Source: CALAEC01 sp050692915 | GTDB taxonomy: Bacteria; Actinomycetota; UBA4738; CALAEC01 | Length of the DNA stretch: 7,328 nt | Direction: 5' to 3' | Assembly: GCA_050692915.1 (NCBI GenBank) | Contig: JBOGVU010000114.1 | Coordinates: 1 to 7,328, forward strand | Part shown: positions 1 to 5,590 of the stretch, piece by piece | Position numbering within the stretch: position 1 is the first letter of the stretch | How the letters are laid out: each line of letters begins with the position of its first letter | Program-made: the position numbers and the translations under genes | The notes under the pieces: generated by a model | What the model saw: the letters and a program-made list of their open reading frames with translations, nothing else | Told to the model about the DNA's origin: nothing | The model's database searches: none

Positions 1-662
1 ACCTTATCCTGGCCGATCCGCACGTCGTCGAGGGCGAAGATCGGATGCTCGAACACGAACCGGTGCGTGTACTTCGGCGTGCGCACGAGCCGCACGCCCG
101 GGAGATCCTTGTCCACGAAGAACACGGTCGGGAGCGCCTGGTCGCCGTCCACGTGCGCGTGGACCAAGAGGAAATCCGCCACGTCGCCCGTGGTGACGTG
201 CCACTTCTCGCCGCGGAGGACGAACCCGCCCTCCTTCCGCGTCGCCGCTGTCTCGATCCGCGAGGGGTCGGACCCGGCGCCCTCCTCCGTGATGGCGTAC
301 GCGTCGCGGCGCTCACCCCGGCACGACGGGCGGAGGTACTCGTCCTTCTGTTCTTCCGTCCCCTCTCGGAGCGGGATCGAGGGCCGCCACGGCACGTCCC
401 ACAACGCGCCGGTGGCCTGGCCCCACTCCTCCTCGATCAGGGCCTGCTGGAAGAGGTCGTGGCCCTGGCCGCCGTCCTCGGGCGCGTGGTTGATCGCGTT
501 GAACCGCCATTCAACGACCCCGGACCGGATCGTGGCCAGGCTCTCGGCCGACAGGCCGTCTCCCTCCTCGCATTCCAGCTCGTAAGGGAACAGGTGGCGG
601 CGGGTGAACGCCGCGGCCCGATCCTGGAGGGCCCGATCCTCCTCGGTCAGTCGAAGGTCCAC
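1..662 (-). CDS. Acyl-CoA dehydrogenase family protein, N-terminal part (3' end beyond window)
   Basis: About 220 N-terminal residues are present; the gene continues past base 1. Acyl-CoA dehydrogenases use FAD to form an alpha,beta double bond in an acyl-CoA and pass electrons to ETF. Seen: a helical N-terminal region, a PEDGGQG motif near residue 61, then AITEEGAGSD at residues 123-132, which fits the first ACAD signature ([GAC]-[LIVM]-[ST]-E-x2-[GSAN]-G-S-D). A beta domain follows with GEKWHVT (151-157) and RTPKYTH (194-200). The catalytic Glu and the second signature would lie in the missing part. The GTG start at 662 is chosen because the similarity to the 2307-3488 protein begins here and an AAGGAG sits 12 nt upstream (complement of 675-680), which is slightly far. 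No in-frame start lies between them. The gene is divergent from the 719-2305 unit, so the two may be co-regulated. The family call is firm, but the substrate is unknown. Confidence 0.88.
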   Translation of the reverse strand, partial: MDLRLTEEDRALQDRAAAFTRRHLFPYELECEEGDGLSAESLATIRSGVVEWRFNAINHAPEDGGQGHDLFQQALIEEEWGQATGALWDVPWRPSIPLREGTEEQKDEYLRPSCRGERRDAYAITEEGAGSDPSRIETAATRKEGGFVLRGEKWHVTTGDVADFLLVHAHVDGDQALPTVFFVDKDLPGVRLVRTPKYTHRFVFEHPIFALDDVRIGQDK

Positions 663-718
663 GCGGTGGCCGTTCTCCTTGCTCGTTTGAACGGTGGAAC
701 AGTACCCTGTGGGGCGCC
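663..718. promoter_or_regulatory. Divergent promoter region between the two catabolic units
   Basis: These 56 bases must hold the start signals for both the leftward acyl-CoA dehydrogenase and the rightward FAD oxidoreductase unit. For rightward transcription, TTGCTC (679-684) and TACCCT (703-708) are spaced by 18 nt, and the latter fits TANNNT. Transcription would then begin about 715-719, at or just before the GTG codon at 719. For leftward transcription, a weak TTGCCA (complement of 720-725) and TACTGT (complement of 699-704) are only 15 nt apart, so that assignment is poor. The palindrome ACAG-TACC-CTGT (699-710) overlaps both candidate -10 boxes. The location of promoter activity here follows from gene layout; the individual boxes are guesses. 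Confidence 0.45.
699..710. promoter_or_regulatory. Candidate operator: ACAG-N4-CTGT inverted repeat
   Basis: A 12-base inverted repeat with perfect 4-base arms (ACAG and CTGT) flanking TACC lies in the shared promoter gap and overlaps the putative -10 elements of both directions. A repressor bound here could control both acyl-CoA dehydrogenase units together. The arms are short enough to occur by chance, and no regulator gene is visible in the window. Confidence 0.2.
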
Positions 719-2305
719 GTGGCAAGGGACGCGATCGTGATCGGCGGCGGGCACAACGGCCTGGCCTGCGCGGCGTACCTGGCCCGGGCCGGCCTCGACG
801 TCCTCGTGCTGGAGCGCCGCGAGGTCGTGGGCGGCGCCGCGGTGACCGAGGAACCGTGGCCCGGCTACCGGATCTCCTCGGCCTCGTACGTGGTCAGCCT
901 GCTTCCGCCCCGGATCGAGAAGGAACTCCGGCTCCGCCGGCACGGCTACCGGGTGTCCCTGATCGACCCCGACTACTGGGTGCCGTACCCGGACGGAACC
1001 TCGCTGACGCTGTGGGGGGACGTTCGGCGGACCGCCGACGAGATCGCCAGGTTCTCGAAGGCCGACGCTGACGCGTACGTCGAGTTCGACAGGTACTTCG
1101 AGCGCCTGGGCAGGCTCCTCCGTGACCTGCTGTTCGTGGTCCCCCCGAACCTCAGCCTCCGCGACGCGCTGTCGTGGGTGAAGCTCGGCGCCCGGTTCCG
1201 CCACTGGACCGGCCGCGACATCGCAGAGGTGATCCGCCTGTTCACGCTGTCCGGCGCCGACTTCCTCGAGGAATGGTTCGAGGACGAGCGGGTCAAGGGC
1301 GCCCTGGCCACCCAGGCCATCATCGGGGCGTGGGGCGGGCCGATGAGCCCGGGCTCGGCGTACGTCCTCCTCCACCACTGGATCGGCGAGGTCGAAGGGC
1401 ACGCCGGCGCATGGGGCTGGGTGCACGGAGGGATGGGCGCGCTCAGCCGGTCCCTGGCCGACGCGGCCCGGGCCGCAGGCGCCGAGGTCCGGACGGCCTC
1501 GCCGGTGCGCTCGGTGGTGGTCCGGGACGGCCGGGCCCGCGGGGTGGAGCTCGAGGACGGCACCGTCCTCCCGGCCCGACGGGTGATCTCGAACGCCCAC
1601 CCGATCACCACGTACATCGACCTGGTCGGCGAGGCCCACCTCCCCGACGAGGTGGTCCGGGACGTCCGCCGGTACCGGACCCGGTCGGGGTCGGTGAAGG
1701 TGAACCTGGCCCTCGGCGAGCTTCCGAAGCCCTCGGCGTGGGACGGGCCGGTCCCCGGCGACCCCCACACCGGGCTCCTGGCCATCTCGCCCTCGATCGA
1801 GTACCTCGAGCGGGCCTGGGACGACGCCAAGTACGGACGCACGTCGGAGCGCCCGTACCTCGAGGCGGTATTCCCCACGGCGTTCGAGCCGGAGGTGGCC
1901 CCGGACGGGAAGCACGTGGCGCTGTGCTTCACGCAGTTCGGCCCGTTCGAGCTGGCCGAGGGGTCGTGGGACACCGAGCGCGAGGCGTACGGGAAGCGGA
2001 TCGTGGGGATCCTCGACGAGCACTGCCCCGGGTTCACCGGCACGGTCGAGGAGATCGAGGTCCTGGCGCCGCCGGACATCGAGGAGCGGTTCGGCCTCCT
2101 GGGCGGGAACATCTTCCAGGGCGAGATGGCCCCCGACCAGCTGTTCTCGATGCGGCCGATCCCCGGGTACGCCGATCACCGGACGCCGGTGTCGGGGCTG
2201 TACCTGTGCGGCTCCGGCACCCATCCCGGCGGCGGGGTCATGGCCGTGCCCGGGCGGAACTGCGCCGCGGTGGTGGCCCGCGACGCCCGCCGCGGCCGGG
2301 GCTGA
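719..2305 (+). CDS. FAD-dependent oxidoreductase of the phytoene dehydrogenase/PYROXD2-like family
   Basis: A 528-residue flavoprotein of the phytoene desaturase-related group (COG1233 type). Seen: the N-terminal dinucleotide-binding motif GGGHNG at residues 9-14 followed by an acidic residue (E32) after the second strand, then VVGGAAVTEE (36-45). Mid-protein is GGMGALSRSLADAA (237-250), the usual second FAD-contacting segment. The C-terminal family block GGNIFQGEM (462-470), DQLFSMRP (473-480) and CGSGTHPGGGV (497-507) is typical of PYROXD2-like proteins. There is no signal peptide or membrane segment, so it is probably cytosolic. GTG at 719 is chosen because it sits directly before the Rossmann strand. 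No clear ribosome-binding site precedes it, so the message could be leaderless. It is the first gene of a tight unit with an acyl-CoA dehydrogenase and a crotonase-family gene. Family members desaturate or saturate isoprenoid or retinoid substrates, but many have no known substrate, and none is implied here beyond a lipid or acyl context. Confidence 0.9.
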   Translation: MARDAIVIGGGHNGLACAAYLARAGLDVLVLERREVVGGAAVTEEPWPGYRISSASYVVSLLPPRIEKELRLRRHGYRVSLIDPDYWVPYPDGTSLTLWGDVRRTADEIARFSKADADAYVEFDRYFERLGRLLRDLLFVVPPNLSLRDALSWVKLGARFRHWTGRDIAEVIRLFTLSGADFLEEWFEDERVKGALATQAIIGAWGGPMSPGSAYVLLHHWIGEVEGHAGAWGWVHGGMGALSRSLADAARAAGAEVRTASPVRSVVVRDGRARGVELEDGTVLPARRVISNAHPITTYIDLVGEAHLPDEVVRDVRRYRTRSGSVKVNLALGELPKPSAWDGPVPGDPHTGLLAISPSIEYLERAWDDAKYGRTSERPYLEAVFPTAFEPEVAPDGKHVALCFTQFGPFELAEGSWDTEREAYGKRIVGILDEHCPGFTGTVEEIEVLAPPDIEERFGLLGGNIFQGEMAPDQLFSMRPIPGYADHRTPVSGLYLCGSGTHPGGGVMAVPGRNCAAVVARDARRGRG

Positions 2306-2306
2306 G

Positions 2307-3488
2307 ATGTACGCGATGTCGGTGGAGAACCGAGAGATCCAGGGCCGGGCCCGGGCCTTCGTCGACGAAGAGCTGCTCCCCCACGAGGTCGAGGCGGAGA
2401 TGAACGGCGGCCGGCTACCGCAAGAAGTCCTGGACCGGCAGCGGTCCCGGCTCCGCGAGCTCGGCCTCCAGGCCATGAACATGCCGAAGGAGCTGGGGGG
2501 CGCCGGGCTCACCGCGTTCCAGCAGACGCTGGTGTCCGAGCAGATCGGCCGGTCCACCAACGCGCTCGGCTGGGTGCTGACCACCCCGGCGGGATGGCTG
2601 CCCGAGGTTGCCACGCCCCACCAGCTGGAGACGTGGGTGAAGCCCACGATCCGGGGCGAGCGGCACGAGTGCTACGCCATCACCGAGGAGGAGGCCGGCT
2701 CGGACACCGGGGCCATCGCCGCCACCGCGGCCCGCGACGGCGACGGGTACGTGCTGAACGGGGTGAAGTGGCACGTGACCTCGTTCAACCACGCCGACCA
2801 CGCCTTCTTCCAGGCGAGGCTCACCGCCGGCCAGCACGCCGGGACCCAGGCCATGTTCGTCGTCGACCTCGACGCGCCGGGCGTGCGGGTGGTCCGAACG
2901 CCCGAGTACAGCCACACGTACGCCGACGAGCATCCCATCGTGGCGTTCGAGGACGTCCGGGTGCCGGCCGAGCACCTCGTGGGATCCGAGGGCGATGGCA
3001 TGCGGTACGCGTACGAGTGGTTCCGGTACGAACGGCTGATGATCGCGGCGCGGTGCTGCGGGGCGGCGGAGCGGCTGATCGACGAGGCCACCGCGTTCGC
3101 CAAGGAACGGGTGGCCTTCGACGGCCCGATCATCGAGCACCAGGGAGTGGCGTTTCCGCTGGCCGACTCGCTCACCGAGCTGTGGGCGGCCCGGCTCATG
3201 ACGTACCGGACCGCTCAGGAGATCGACGAGAGCGAGGACGTCAAGGTGCAGCACGCCCACTGCTCGATGGCCAAGCTCTACGCATCCGAGATGGCGAATC
3301 GCGTGGCCGACCGGGCCGTGCAGGTCTTCGGCGGCCGCGGGTACATGCGGGAGAACGTGGCCGAGCGGTTCTTCCGGGAGCTGCGGGTGGACCGGATCTG
3401 GGAGGGCACCAGCGAGATACAGCGAGTCATCATCGCCGACCAGCTCGCCAAGCACGGGGCCCGGCTCGCCGACGGGAGCGGGCCGTGA
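2307..3488 (+). CDS. Acyl-CoA dehydrogenase, complete
   Basis: A 393-residue enzyme of normal family length, expected to oxidise an acyl-CoA to the 2-enoyl-CoA with FAD and hand electrons to ETF. Seen: AITEEEAGSD (124-133), matching ACAD signature 1; KWHVTS (154-159) in the beta domain; QVFGGRGYMREN (339-350) continuing into FFRE, matching signature 2; and RIWEGTSEIQR (363-373). E366 aligns with the catalytic Glu of the medium- and short-chain enzymes (IYEGT). It starts 1 nt after the stop of the FAD oxidoreductase. ATG at 2307 is used, but a second in-frame ATG at 2316 is equally possible because neither has a strong ribosome-binding site. Its TGA overlaps the GTG of the next gene. The central region (residues 122-216) resembles the divergent dehydrogenase at 1-662. 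The chain length or type of acyl group cannot be read from the sequence. Confidence 0.93.
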   Translation: MYAMSVENREIQGRARAFVDEELLPHEVEAEMNGGRLPQEVLDRQRSRLRELGLQAMNMPKELGGAGLTAFQQTLVSEQIGRSTNALGWVLTTPAGWLPEVATPHQLETWVKPTIRGERHECYAITEEEAGSDTGAIAATAARDGDGYVLNGVKWHVTSFNHADHAFFQARLTAGQHAGTQAMFVVDLDAPGVRVVRTPEYSHTYADEHPIVAFEDVRVPAEHLVGSEGDGMRYAYEWFRYERLMIAARCCGAAERLIDEATAFAKERVAFDGPIIEHQGVAFPLADSLTELWAARLMTYRTAQEIDESEDVKVQHAHCSMAKLYASEMANRVADRAVQVFGGRGYMRENVAERFFRELRVDRIWEGTSEIQRVIIADQLAKHGARLADGSGP

Positions 3489-4300
3489 GCGTCCTGCTGG
3501 AGGAGGACCTCGGCCCGGTCCGCCGGCTCACGCTGAACCGGCCGGAGGTGCTGAACGCGCTCTCGTCCGAGCTGGTGGACGCGCTGTCCGGTGCGCTGGC
3601 GCGGGCCGCCGATGACGAAGCCGCCCGCGTCCTTGTGATCCGGGGCGCCGGCCGGGCCTTCTGCGCCGGTTACGACTTGAAGGAGGAGGCCCGGCTGCAC
3701 GCCGAGCACGGCGTTCCCGACCAGGCGGGATGGCGGGAGGAGCTGGCCGCCAGCGTCGAGCGGATGCTCGAGCTGTTCGACCATCCCAAGCCGGTCATCG
3801 CCCAGGTGCACGGGTACTGCCTGGCCGGCGGGTGCGACCTGATGATGATGTGCGACCTCGCCGTGGCCTCGGATGACGCGCTGTTCGGGGAGCCGGAGAT
3901 CCGGTTCGGCTCGGGGGTGGTGACGATGGTGATGCCGTGGCTGATCGGCGCGCGGAAGGTCAAGGAGCTGCTGTTCACGGGCGAGGACCGGATCCCCGCC
4001 GACGAGGCCCTCCGGATCGGACTGGTGAACCGGGTGGTGCCCGGGGACCGCCTCGAGGAGGAGGCGCTGGCGCTGGCCAGGAAGATCGCGGTGCTCGATC
4101 CGGTGGCCATCTCGCTCACGAAGCGGTCGATCAACCGGGCCTGGGAGGTCGCCGGCTTCCGGGAGGCGCTGACGGCCAACGTGGAGCTCGACGCGGTGAT
4201 CGAGTCCGCCGAGGTCCCCGAGCGTCAAGAGTTCAACCGGATCCGCGCGGAACGGGGCCTGAAGGCCGCCATCGCCTGGCGAGACGCCCGCTTCCGCTAG
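3485..4300 (+). CDS. Enoyl-CoA hydratase/isomerase (crotonase) family protein with Asp at one catalytic position
   Basis: A 271-residue crotonase-superfamily protein, the expected size. Seen: LNRPEVLNAL (17-26), the oxyanion-hole segment AFCAGYDL (58-65), HGYCLAGGCDL (109-119) and GEPEIRFG (135-142). Rat hydratase uses Glu144 and Glu164, 20 residues apart. Here the aligned residues are D118 and E138, exactly 20 apart, so one acid is conserved and the other is Asp. The usual PGxGG loop after the second Glu is replaced by SGVVTMVMP (143-151). The C-terminus keeps LTKRSINR (211-218), as in hydratases. GTG at 3485 overlaps the preceding TGA as GTGA, with GGGAG at 3474-3478, suggesting translational coupling. 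The open frame runs far upstream, but that part is antiphase to the dehydrogenase and lacks family similarity. It probably takes the enoyl-CoA made by the dehydrogenase; isomerase, hydrolase or lyase activity is also possible in this superfamily. Confidence 0.9.
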   Translation: MSVLLEEDLGPVRRLTLNRPEVLNALSSELVDALSGALARAADDEAARVLVIRGAGRAFCAGYDLKEEARLHAEHGVPDQAGWREELAASVERMLELFDHPKPVIAQVHGYCLAGGCDLMMMCDLAVASDDALFGEPEIRFGSGVVTMVMPWLIGARKVKELLFTGEDRIPADEALRIGLVNRVVPGDRLEEEALALARKIAVLDPVAISLTKRSINRAWEVAGFREALTANVELDAVIESAEVPERQEFNRIRAERGLKAAIAWRDARFR

Positions 4301-4319
4301 CGACCGGTCCCGCCTTCGC

Positions 4320-4844
4320 CTACCCGACCTCGAAGGGCTCGAGCATCCCCATCTCGTAGTGGCGACGCCCGGACTCCGGATCCTTGATGGCGCAGATGAG
4401 CACGTAGCTGCCCGCCTCGAGGTCGTCCTTCGGAGAGATCTCCTCCCCACGGGAGACCCAGTTGAGCACTCCACGGGCGGGGGGGACGTACAGCTCGCGG
4501 ATCTCCGGAGCGAAGTCCAGCTCGGCCGAGGCCGGGTGGGTCTCGACGGCCTCGCTGAACTCCTCGAAGGTCACCCCGTCGGCCAGCGGAAGGAACTGGG
4601 CGTGATGGGGCTGCTTGCCTTCGTTCGTCATCGTGAAGGTGACCTGCCCCGGCGGGAGCGACGTGACGCCGCTCAGATCGAAGCCGAAGTCGAATGCCTT
4701 GATCGTCAGCGTCGATTCCTGCGTCGGCTGCTCCGGCGCCTCCGCGGCCTCCGACCCTCCCCCGGCCCCCTGCTCCGGTGCCTCCGCACACCCCGCCGCC
4801 AGCAGGCCGATGGCCGCCAGGAGGGTCCATGTCCTCATGCGCAT
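4320..4844 (-). CDS. Cupredoxin-like lipoprotein, possible type-1 copper protein
   Basis: A 174-residue exported protein. Seen: a short basic start, a hydrophobic stretch and the lipobox LAAGC with C19 as the lipidation site. A low-complexity Ala/Glu/Gly/Pro linker (20-42) follows, then a single beta-rich domain from about residue 45. The fold signals are LTIKAFDFGF, then TFTMTNEGKQPHHAQF with H80/H81, then YVLICAIK with C151, then HYEMGM with H162 and M165/M167 near the end. A His, Cys, His, Met set in this order is that of plastocyanin/azurin-type copper sites, although C151 and H162 are further apart than the usual two or so intervening residues. The inferred role is copper binding or electron transfer at the outer face of the membrane. 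ATG at 4844 is chosen over 4838 because AGGAGG lies 5 nt upstream. The gene is convergent with the crotonase gene and divergent from another lipoprotein. Copper loading is inferred. Confidence 0.82.
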   Translation of the reverse strand: MRMRTWTLLAAIGLLAAGCAEAPEQGAGGGSEAAEAPEQPTQESTLTIKAFDFGFDLSGVTSLPPGQVTFTMTNEGKQPHHAQFLPLADGVTFEEFSEAVETHPASAELDFAPEIRELYVPPARGVLNWVSRGEEISPKDDLEAGSYVLICAIKDPESGRRHYEMGMLEPFEVG

Positions 4845-4849
4845 CGCTT

Positions 4850-4855
4850 CCTCCT
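4850..4855 (-). promoter_or_regulatory. Strong ribosome-binding site of the cupredoxin-like lipoprotein gene
   Basis: The complement reads AGGAGG, 5 nt before the ATG at 4844, within a purine-rich run. It is the best Shine-Dalgarno match noticed in the window and decides the start in favour of 4844 over the ATG at 4838. Confidence 0.7.
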
Positions 4856-4859
4856 CTCC

Positions 4860-4888
4860 CGCGGGTGAGGCCCTCTGGCCGGCCCGCG
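4860..4888. other. GC-rich stem-loop in the leader of the cupredoxin-like gene
   Basis: CGCGGG (4860-4865) pairs with CCCGCG (4883-4888), and inside it GGCC (4869-4872) can pair with GGCC (4877-4880) around a CTCT loop. It lies just upstream of the ribosome-binding site of the leftward lipoprotein gene, so it would fall in its 5' leader if transcription starts further right. There is no U-tract, so it is not an obvious terminator. In DNA this rich in GC such hairpins are common. Confidence 0.3.
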
Positions 4889-4899
4889 GAGCGCTCGAC

Positions 4900-4937
4900 T
4901 CACCCTGGTGGCGTGAAACCGGACCTCACGAGCGTGA
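4900..4937. promoter_or_regulatory. Cluster of TCACG/CGTGA half-sites, candidate operator
   Basis: Four alternating half-sites occur in 38 bases: TCACC (4900-4904, one mismatch), CGTGA (4912-4916), TCACG (4926-4930) and CGTGA (4933-4937). The last two form a perfect 12-base inverted repeat, TCACG-AG-CGTGA, and the middle two form CGTGA-N9-TCACG. The position between two divergent promoters fits a shared regulator. The regulator is unknown, and no transcription factor gene is in the window. Confidence 0.3.
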
Positions 4938-4983
4938 CGAGCCCCCTGGCAGGTCAACGCCGAAACGGGTATGAGAGAGAGGT

Positions 4984-5577
4984 ATGCACCGATGCAAGCC
5001 GAGATCCGAGGCGATCCTGGCAGCCCTCCTTGCCCTCGTGGTGTTCACCGTGGGGTGCCAGGGCTCCGACCCGGACGCTGGCCCAGCACCCCCGCCGGCC
5101 ACAGGCGAGGGAGCGTCGCCGCTCGGGCAGCGATACACGAACGACGAGGCGGGCTTCGTGCTCGACTACCCCGAAGGGTGGACCGCCCAGGAGGTCGCGG
5201 ACCAGCCCGCGGTGCTGGTGGCGCTGTTCCAGCGCCAGAGCGCCGGCGACGGGTTCGCCGAGAACGTGAACGTACTGCTCGAGGAGCTTCCCGCCGGCGT
5301 CACCCTGGATGAGTACACGTCCGCCAACAGGGCCAACCTCGAGCGGGCGTTCACGAACTTCCAAGTCCTGGAGGAGGGGCAGCAGAGCATCGGCGAGGCT
5401 CCCGCGTTCTGGATCCGATACGACGCTGATCAGGAGGGACAGCGCCTCTCGTTCCTCCAGGCCTGGCTGGTGGACGGGGAGCGAGGCTTCGTACTCAGCT
5501 TTACGGGCCAGGGGGAGGACTTCGACGCCTTTCGCCCGGACGCCGAAGCGATCATCAGTTCCTTCCGCCTCACATGA
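4984..5577 (+). CDS. Secreted lipoprotein with PsbP/DUF1795-like C-terminal domain
   Basis: A 197-residue predicted lipoprotein. Seen: an n-region with Arg/Lys, a hydrophobic stretch (about 11-22) and VGC with C25 as the lipidated Cys. A disordered Gly/Pro/Ala linker (26-46) follows, then a compact domain beginning YTNDEAGFVLDYPEGW (51-66). That opening (residue repeats F-x-L-x-YP-x-GW), the later strand AFWIRYDA (141-148) and the ending AIISSFRL resemble the PsbP/Mog1/DUF1795 fold found in many bacterial lipoproteins. This is a fold impression rather than a firm assignment. No catalytic residues are apparent, so it is more likely a binding or accessory protein on the cell surface. ATG at 4984 is used because it gives a proper signal peptide; the ribosome-binding site is weak (GAGAGAGG runs almost up to the ATG). 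The ATG at 4971 is in another frame. It is divergent from the cupredoxin-like lipoprotein and ends 13 nt from a convergent oxidoreductase gene. Confidence 0.85.
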   Translation: MHRCKPRSEAILAALLALVVFTVGCQGSDPDAGPAPPPATGEGASPLGQRYTNDEAGFVLDYPEGWTAQEVADQPAVLVALFQRQSAGDGFAENVNVLLEELPAGVTLDEYTSANRANLERAFTNFQVLEEGQQSIGEAPAFWIRYDADQEGQRLSFLQAWLVDGERGFVLSFTGQGEDFDAFRPDAEAIISSFRLT

Positions 5578-5590
5578 GCACTTGCCTCGC

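Larger units (their letters stand above)
4845..4983. promoter_or_regulatory. Divergent intergenic region between two lipoprotein genes
   Basis: These 139 non-coding bases should contain both promoters. No convincing -35/-10 pair was found. On the right side, CTGGCA (4946-4951) and TATGAG (4970-4975) are 18 nt apart, but this would place the start of transcription at or after the start codon at 4984, so it is unlikely. On the minus strand a TTGACC (complement of 4952-4957) has no good partner. The region also holds a GC-rich hairpin (4860-4888), the 8-base palindrome GAGCGCTC (4889-4896) and a run of TCACG/CGTGA half-sites (4900-4937). These are described separately. Confidence 0.4.

Noticed and set aside
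647..2647. A very long open frame on the minus strand opposite the FAD oxidoreductase
   Set aside because: It mirrors a confidently identified gene, has low-complexity Arg/Pro/Gly-rich content with no family motif, and is expected in very GC-rich DNA.
2594..3484. Upstream extension of the crotonase open frame, giving a 568-residue protein
   Set aside because: It overlaps the acyl-CoA dehydrogenase in another phase and has no motif content. The GTG at 3485 with the GTGA overlap is the natural start.
3278..4474. Long minus-strand open frame opposite the crotonase and across the convergent junction
   Set aside because: No recognisable domain, and it is antisense to clear coding sequence. A GC-rich artefact.
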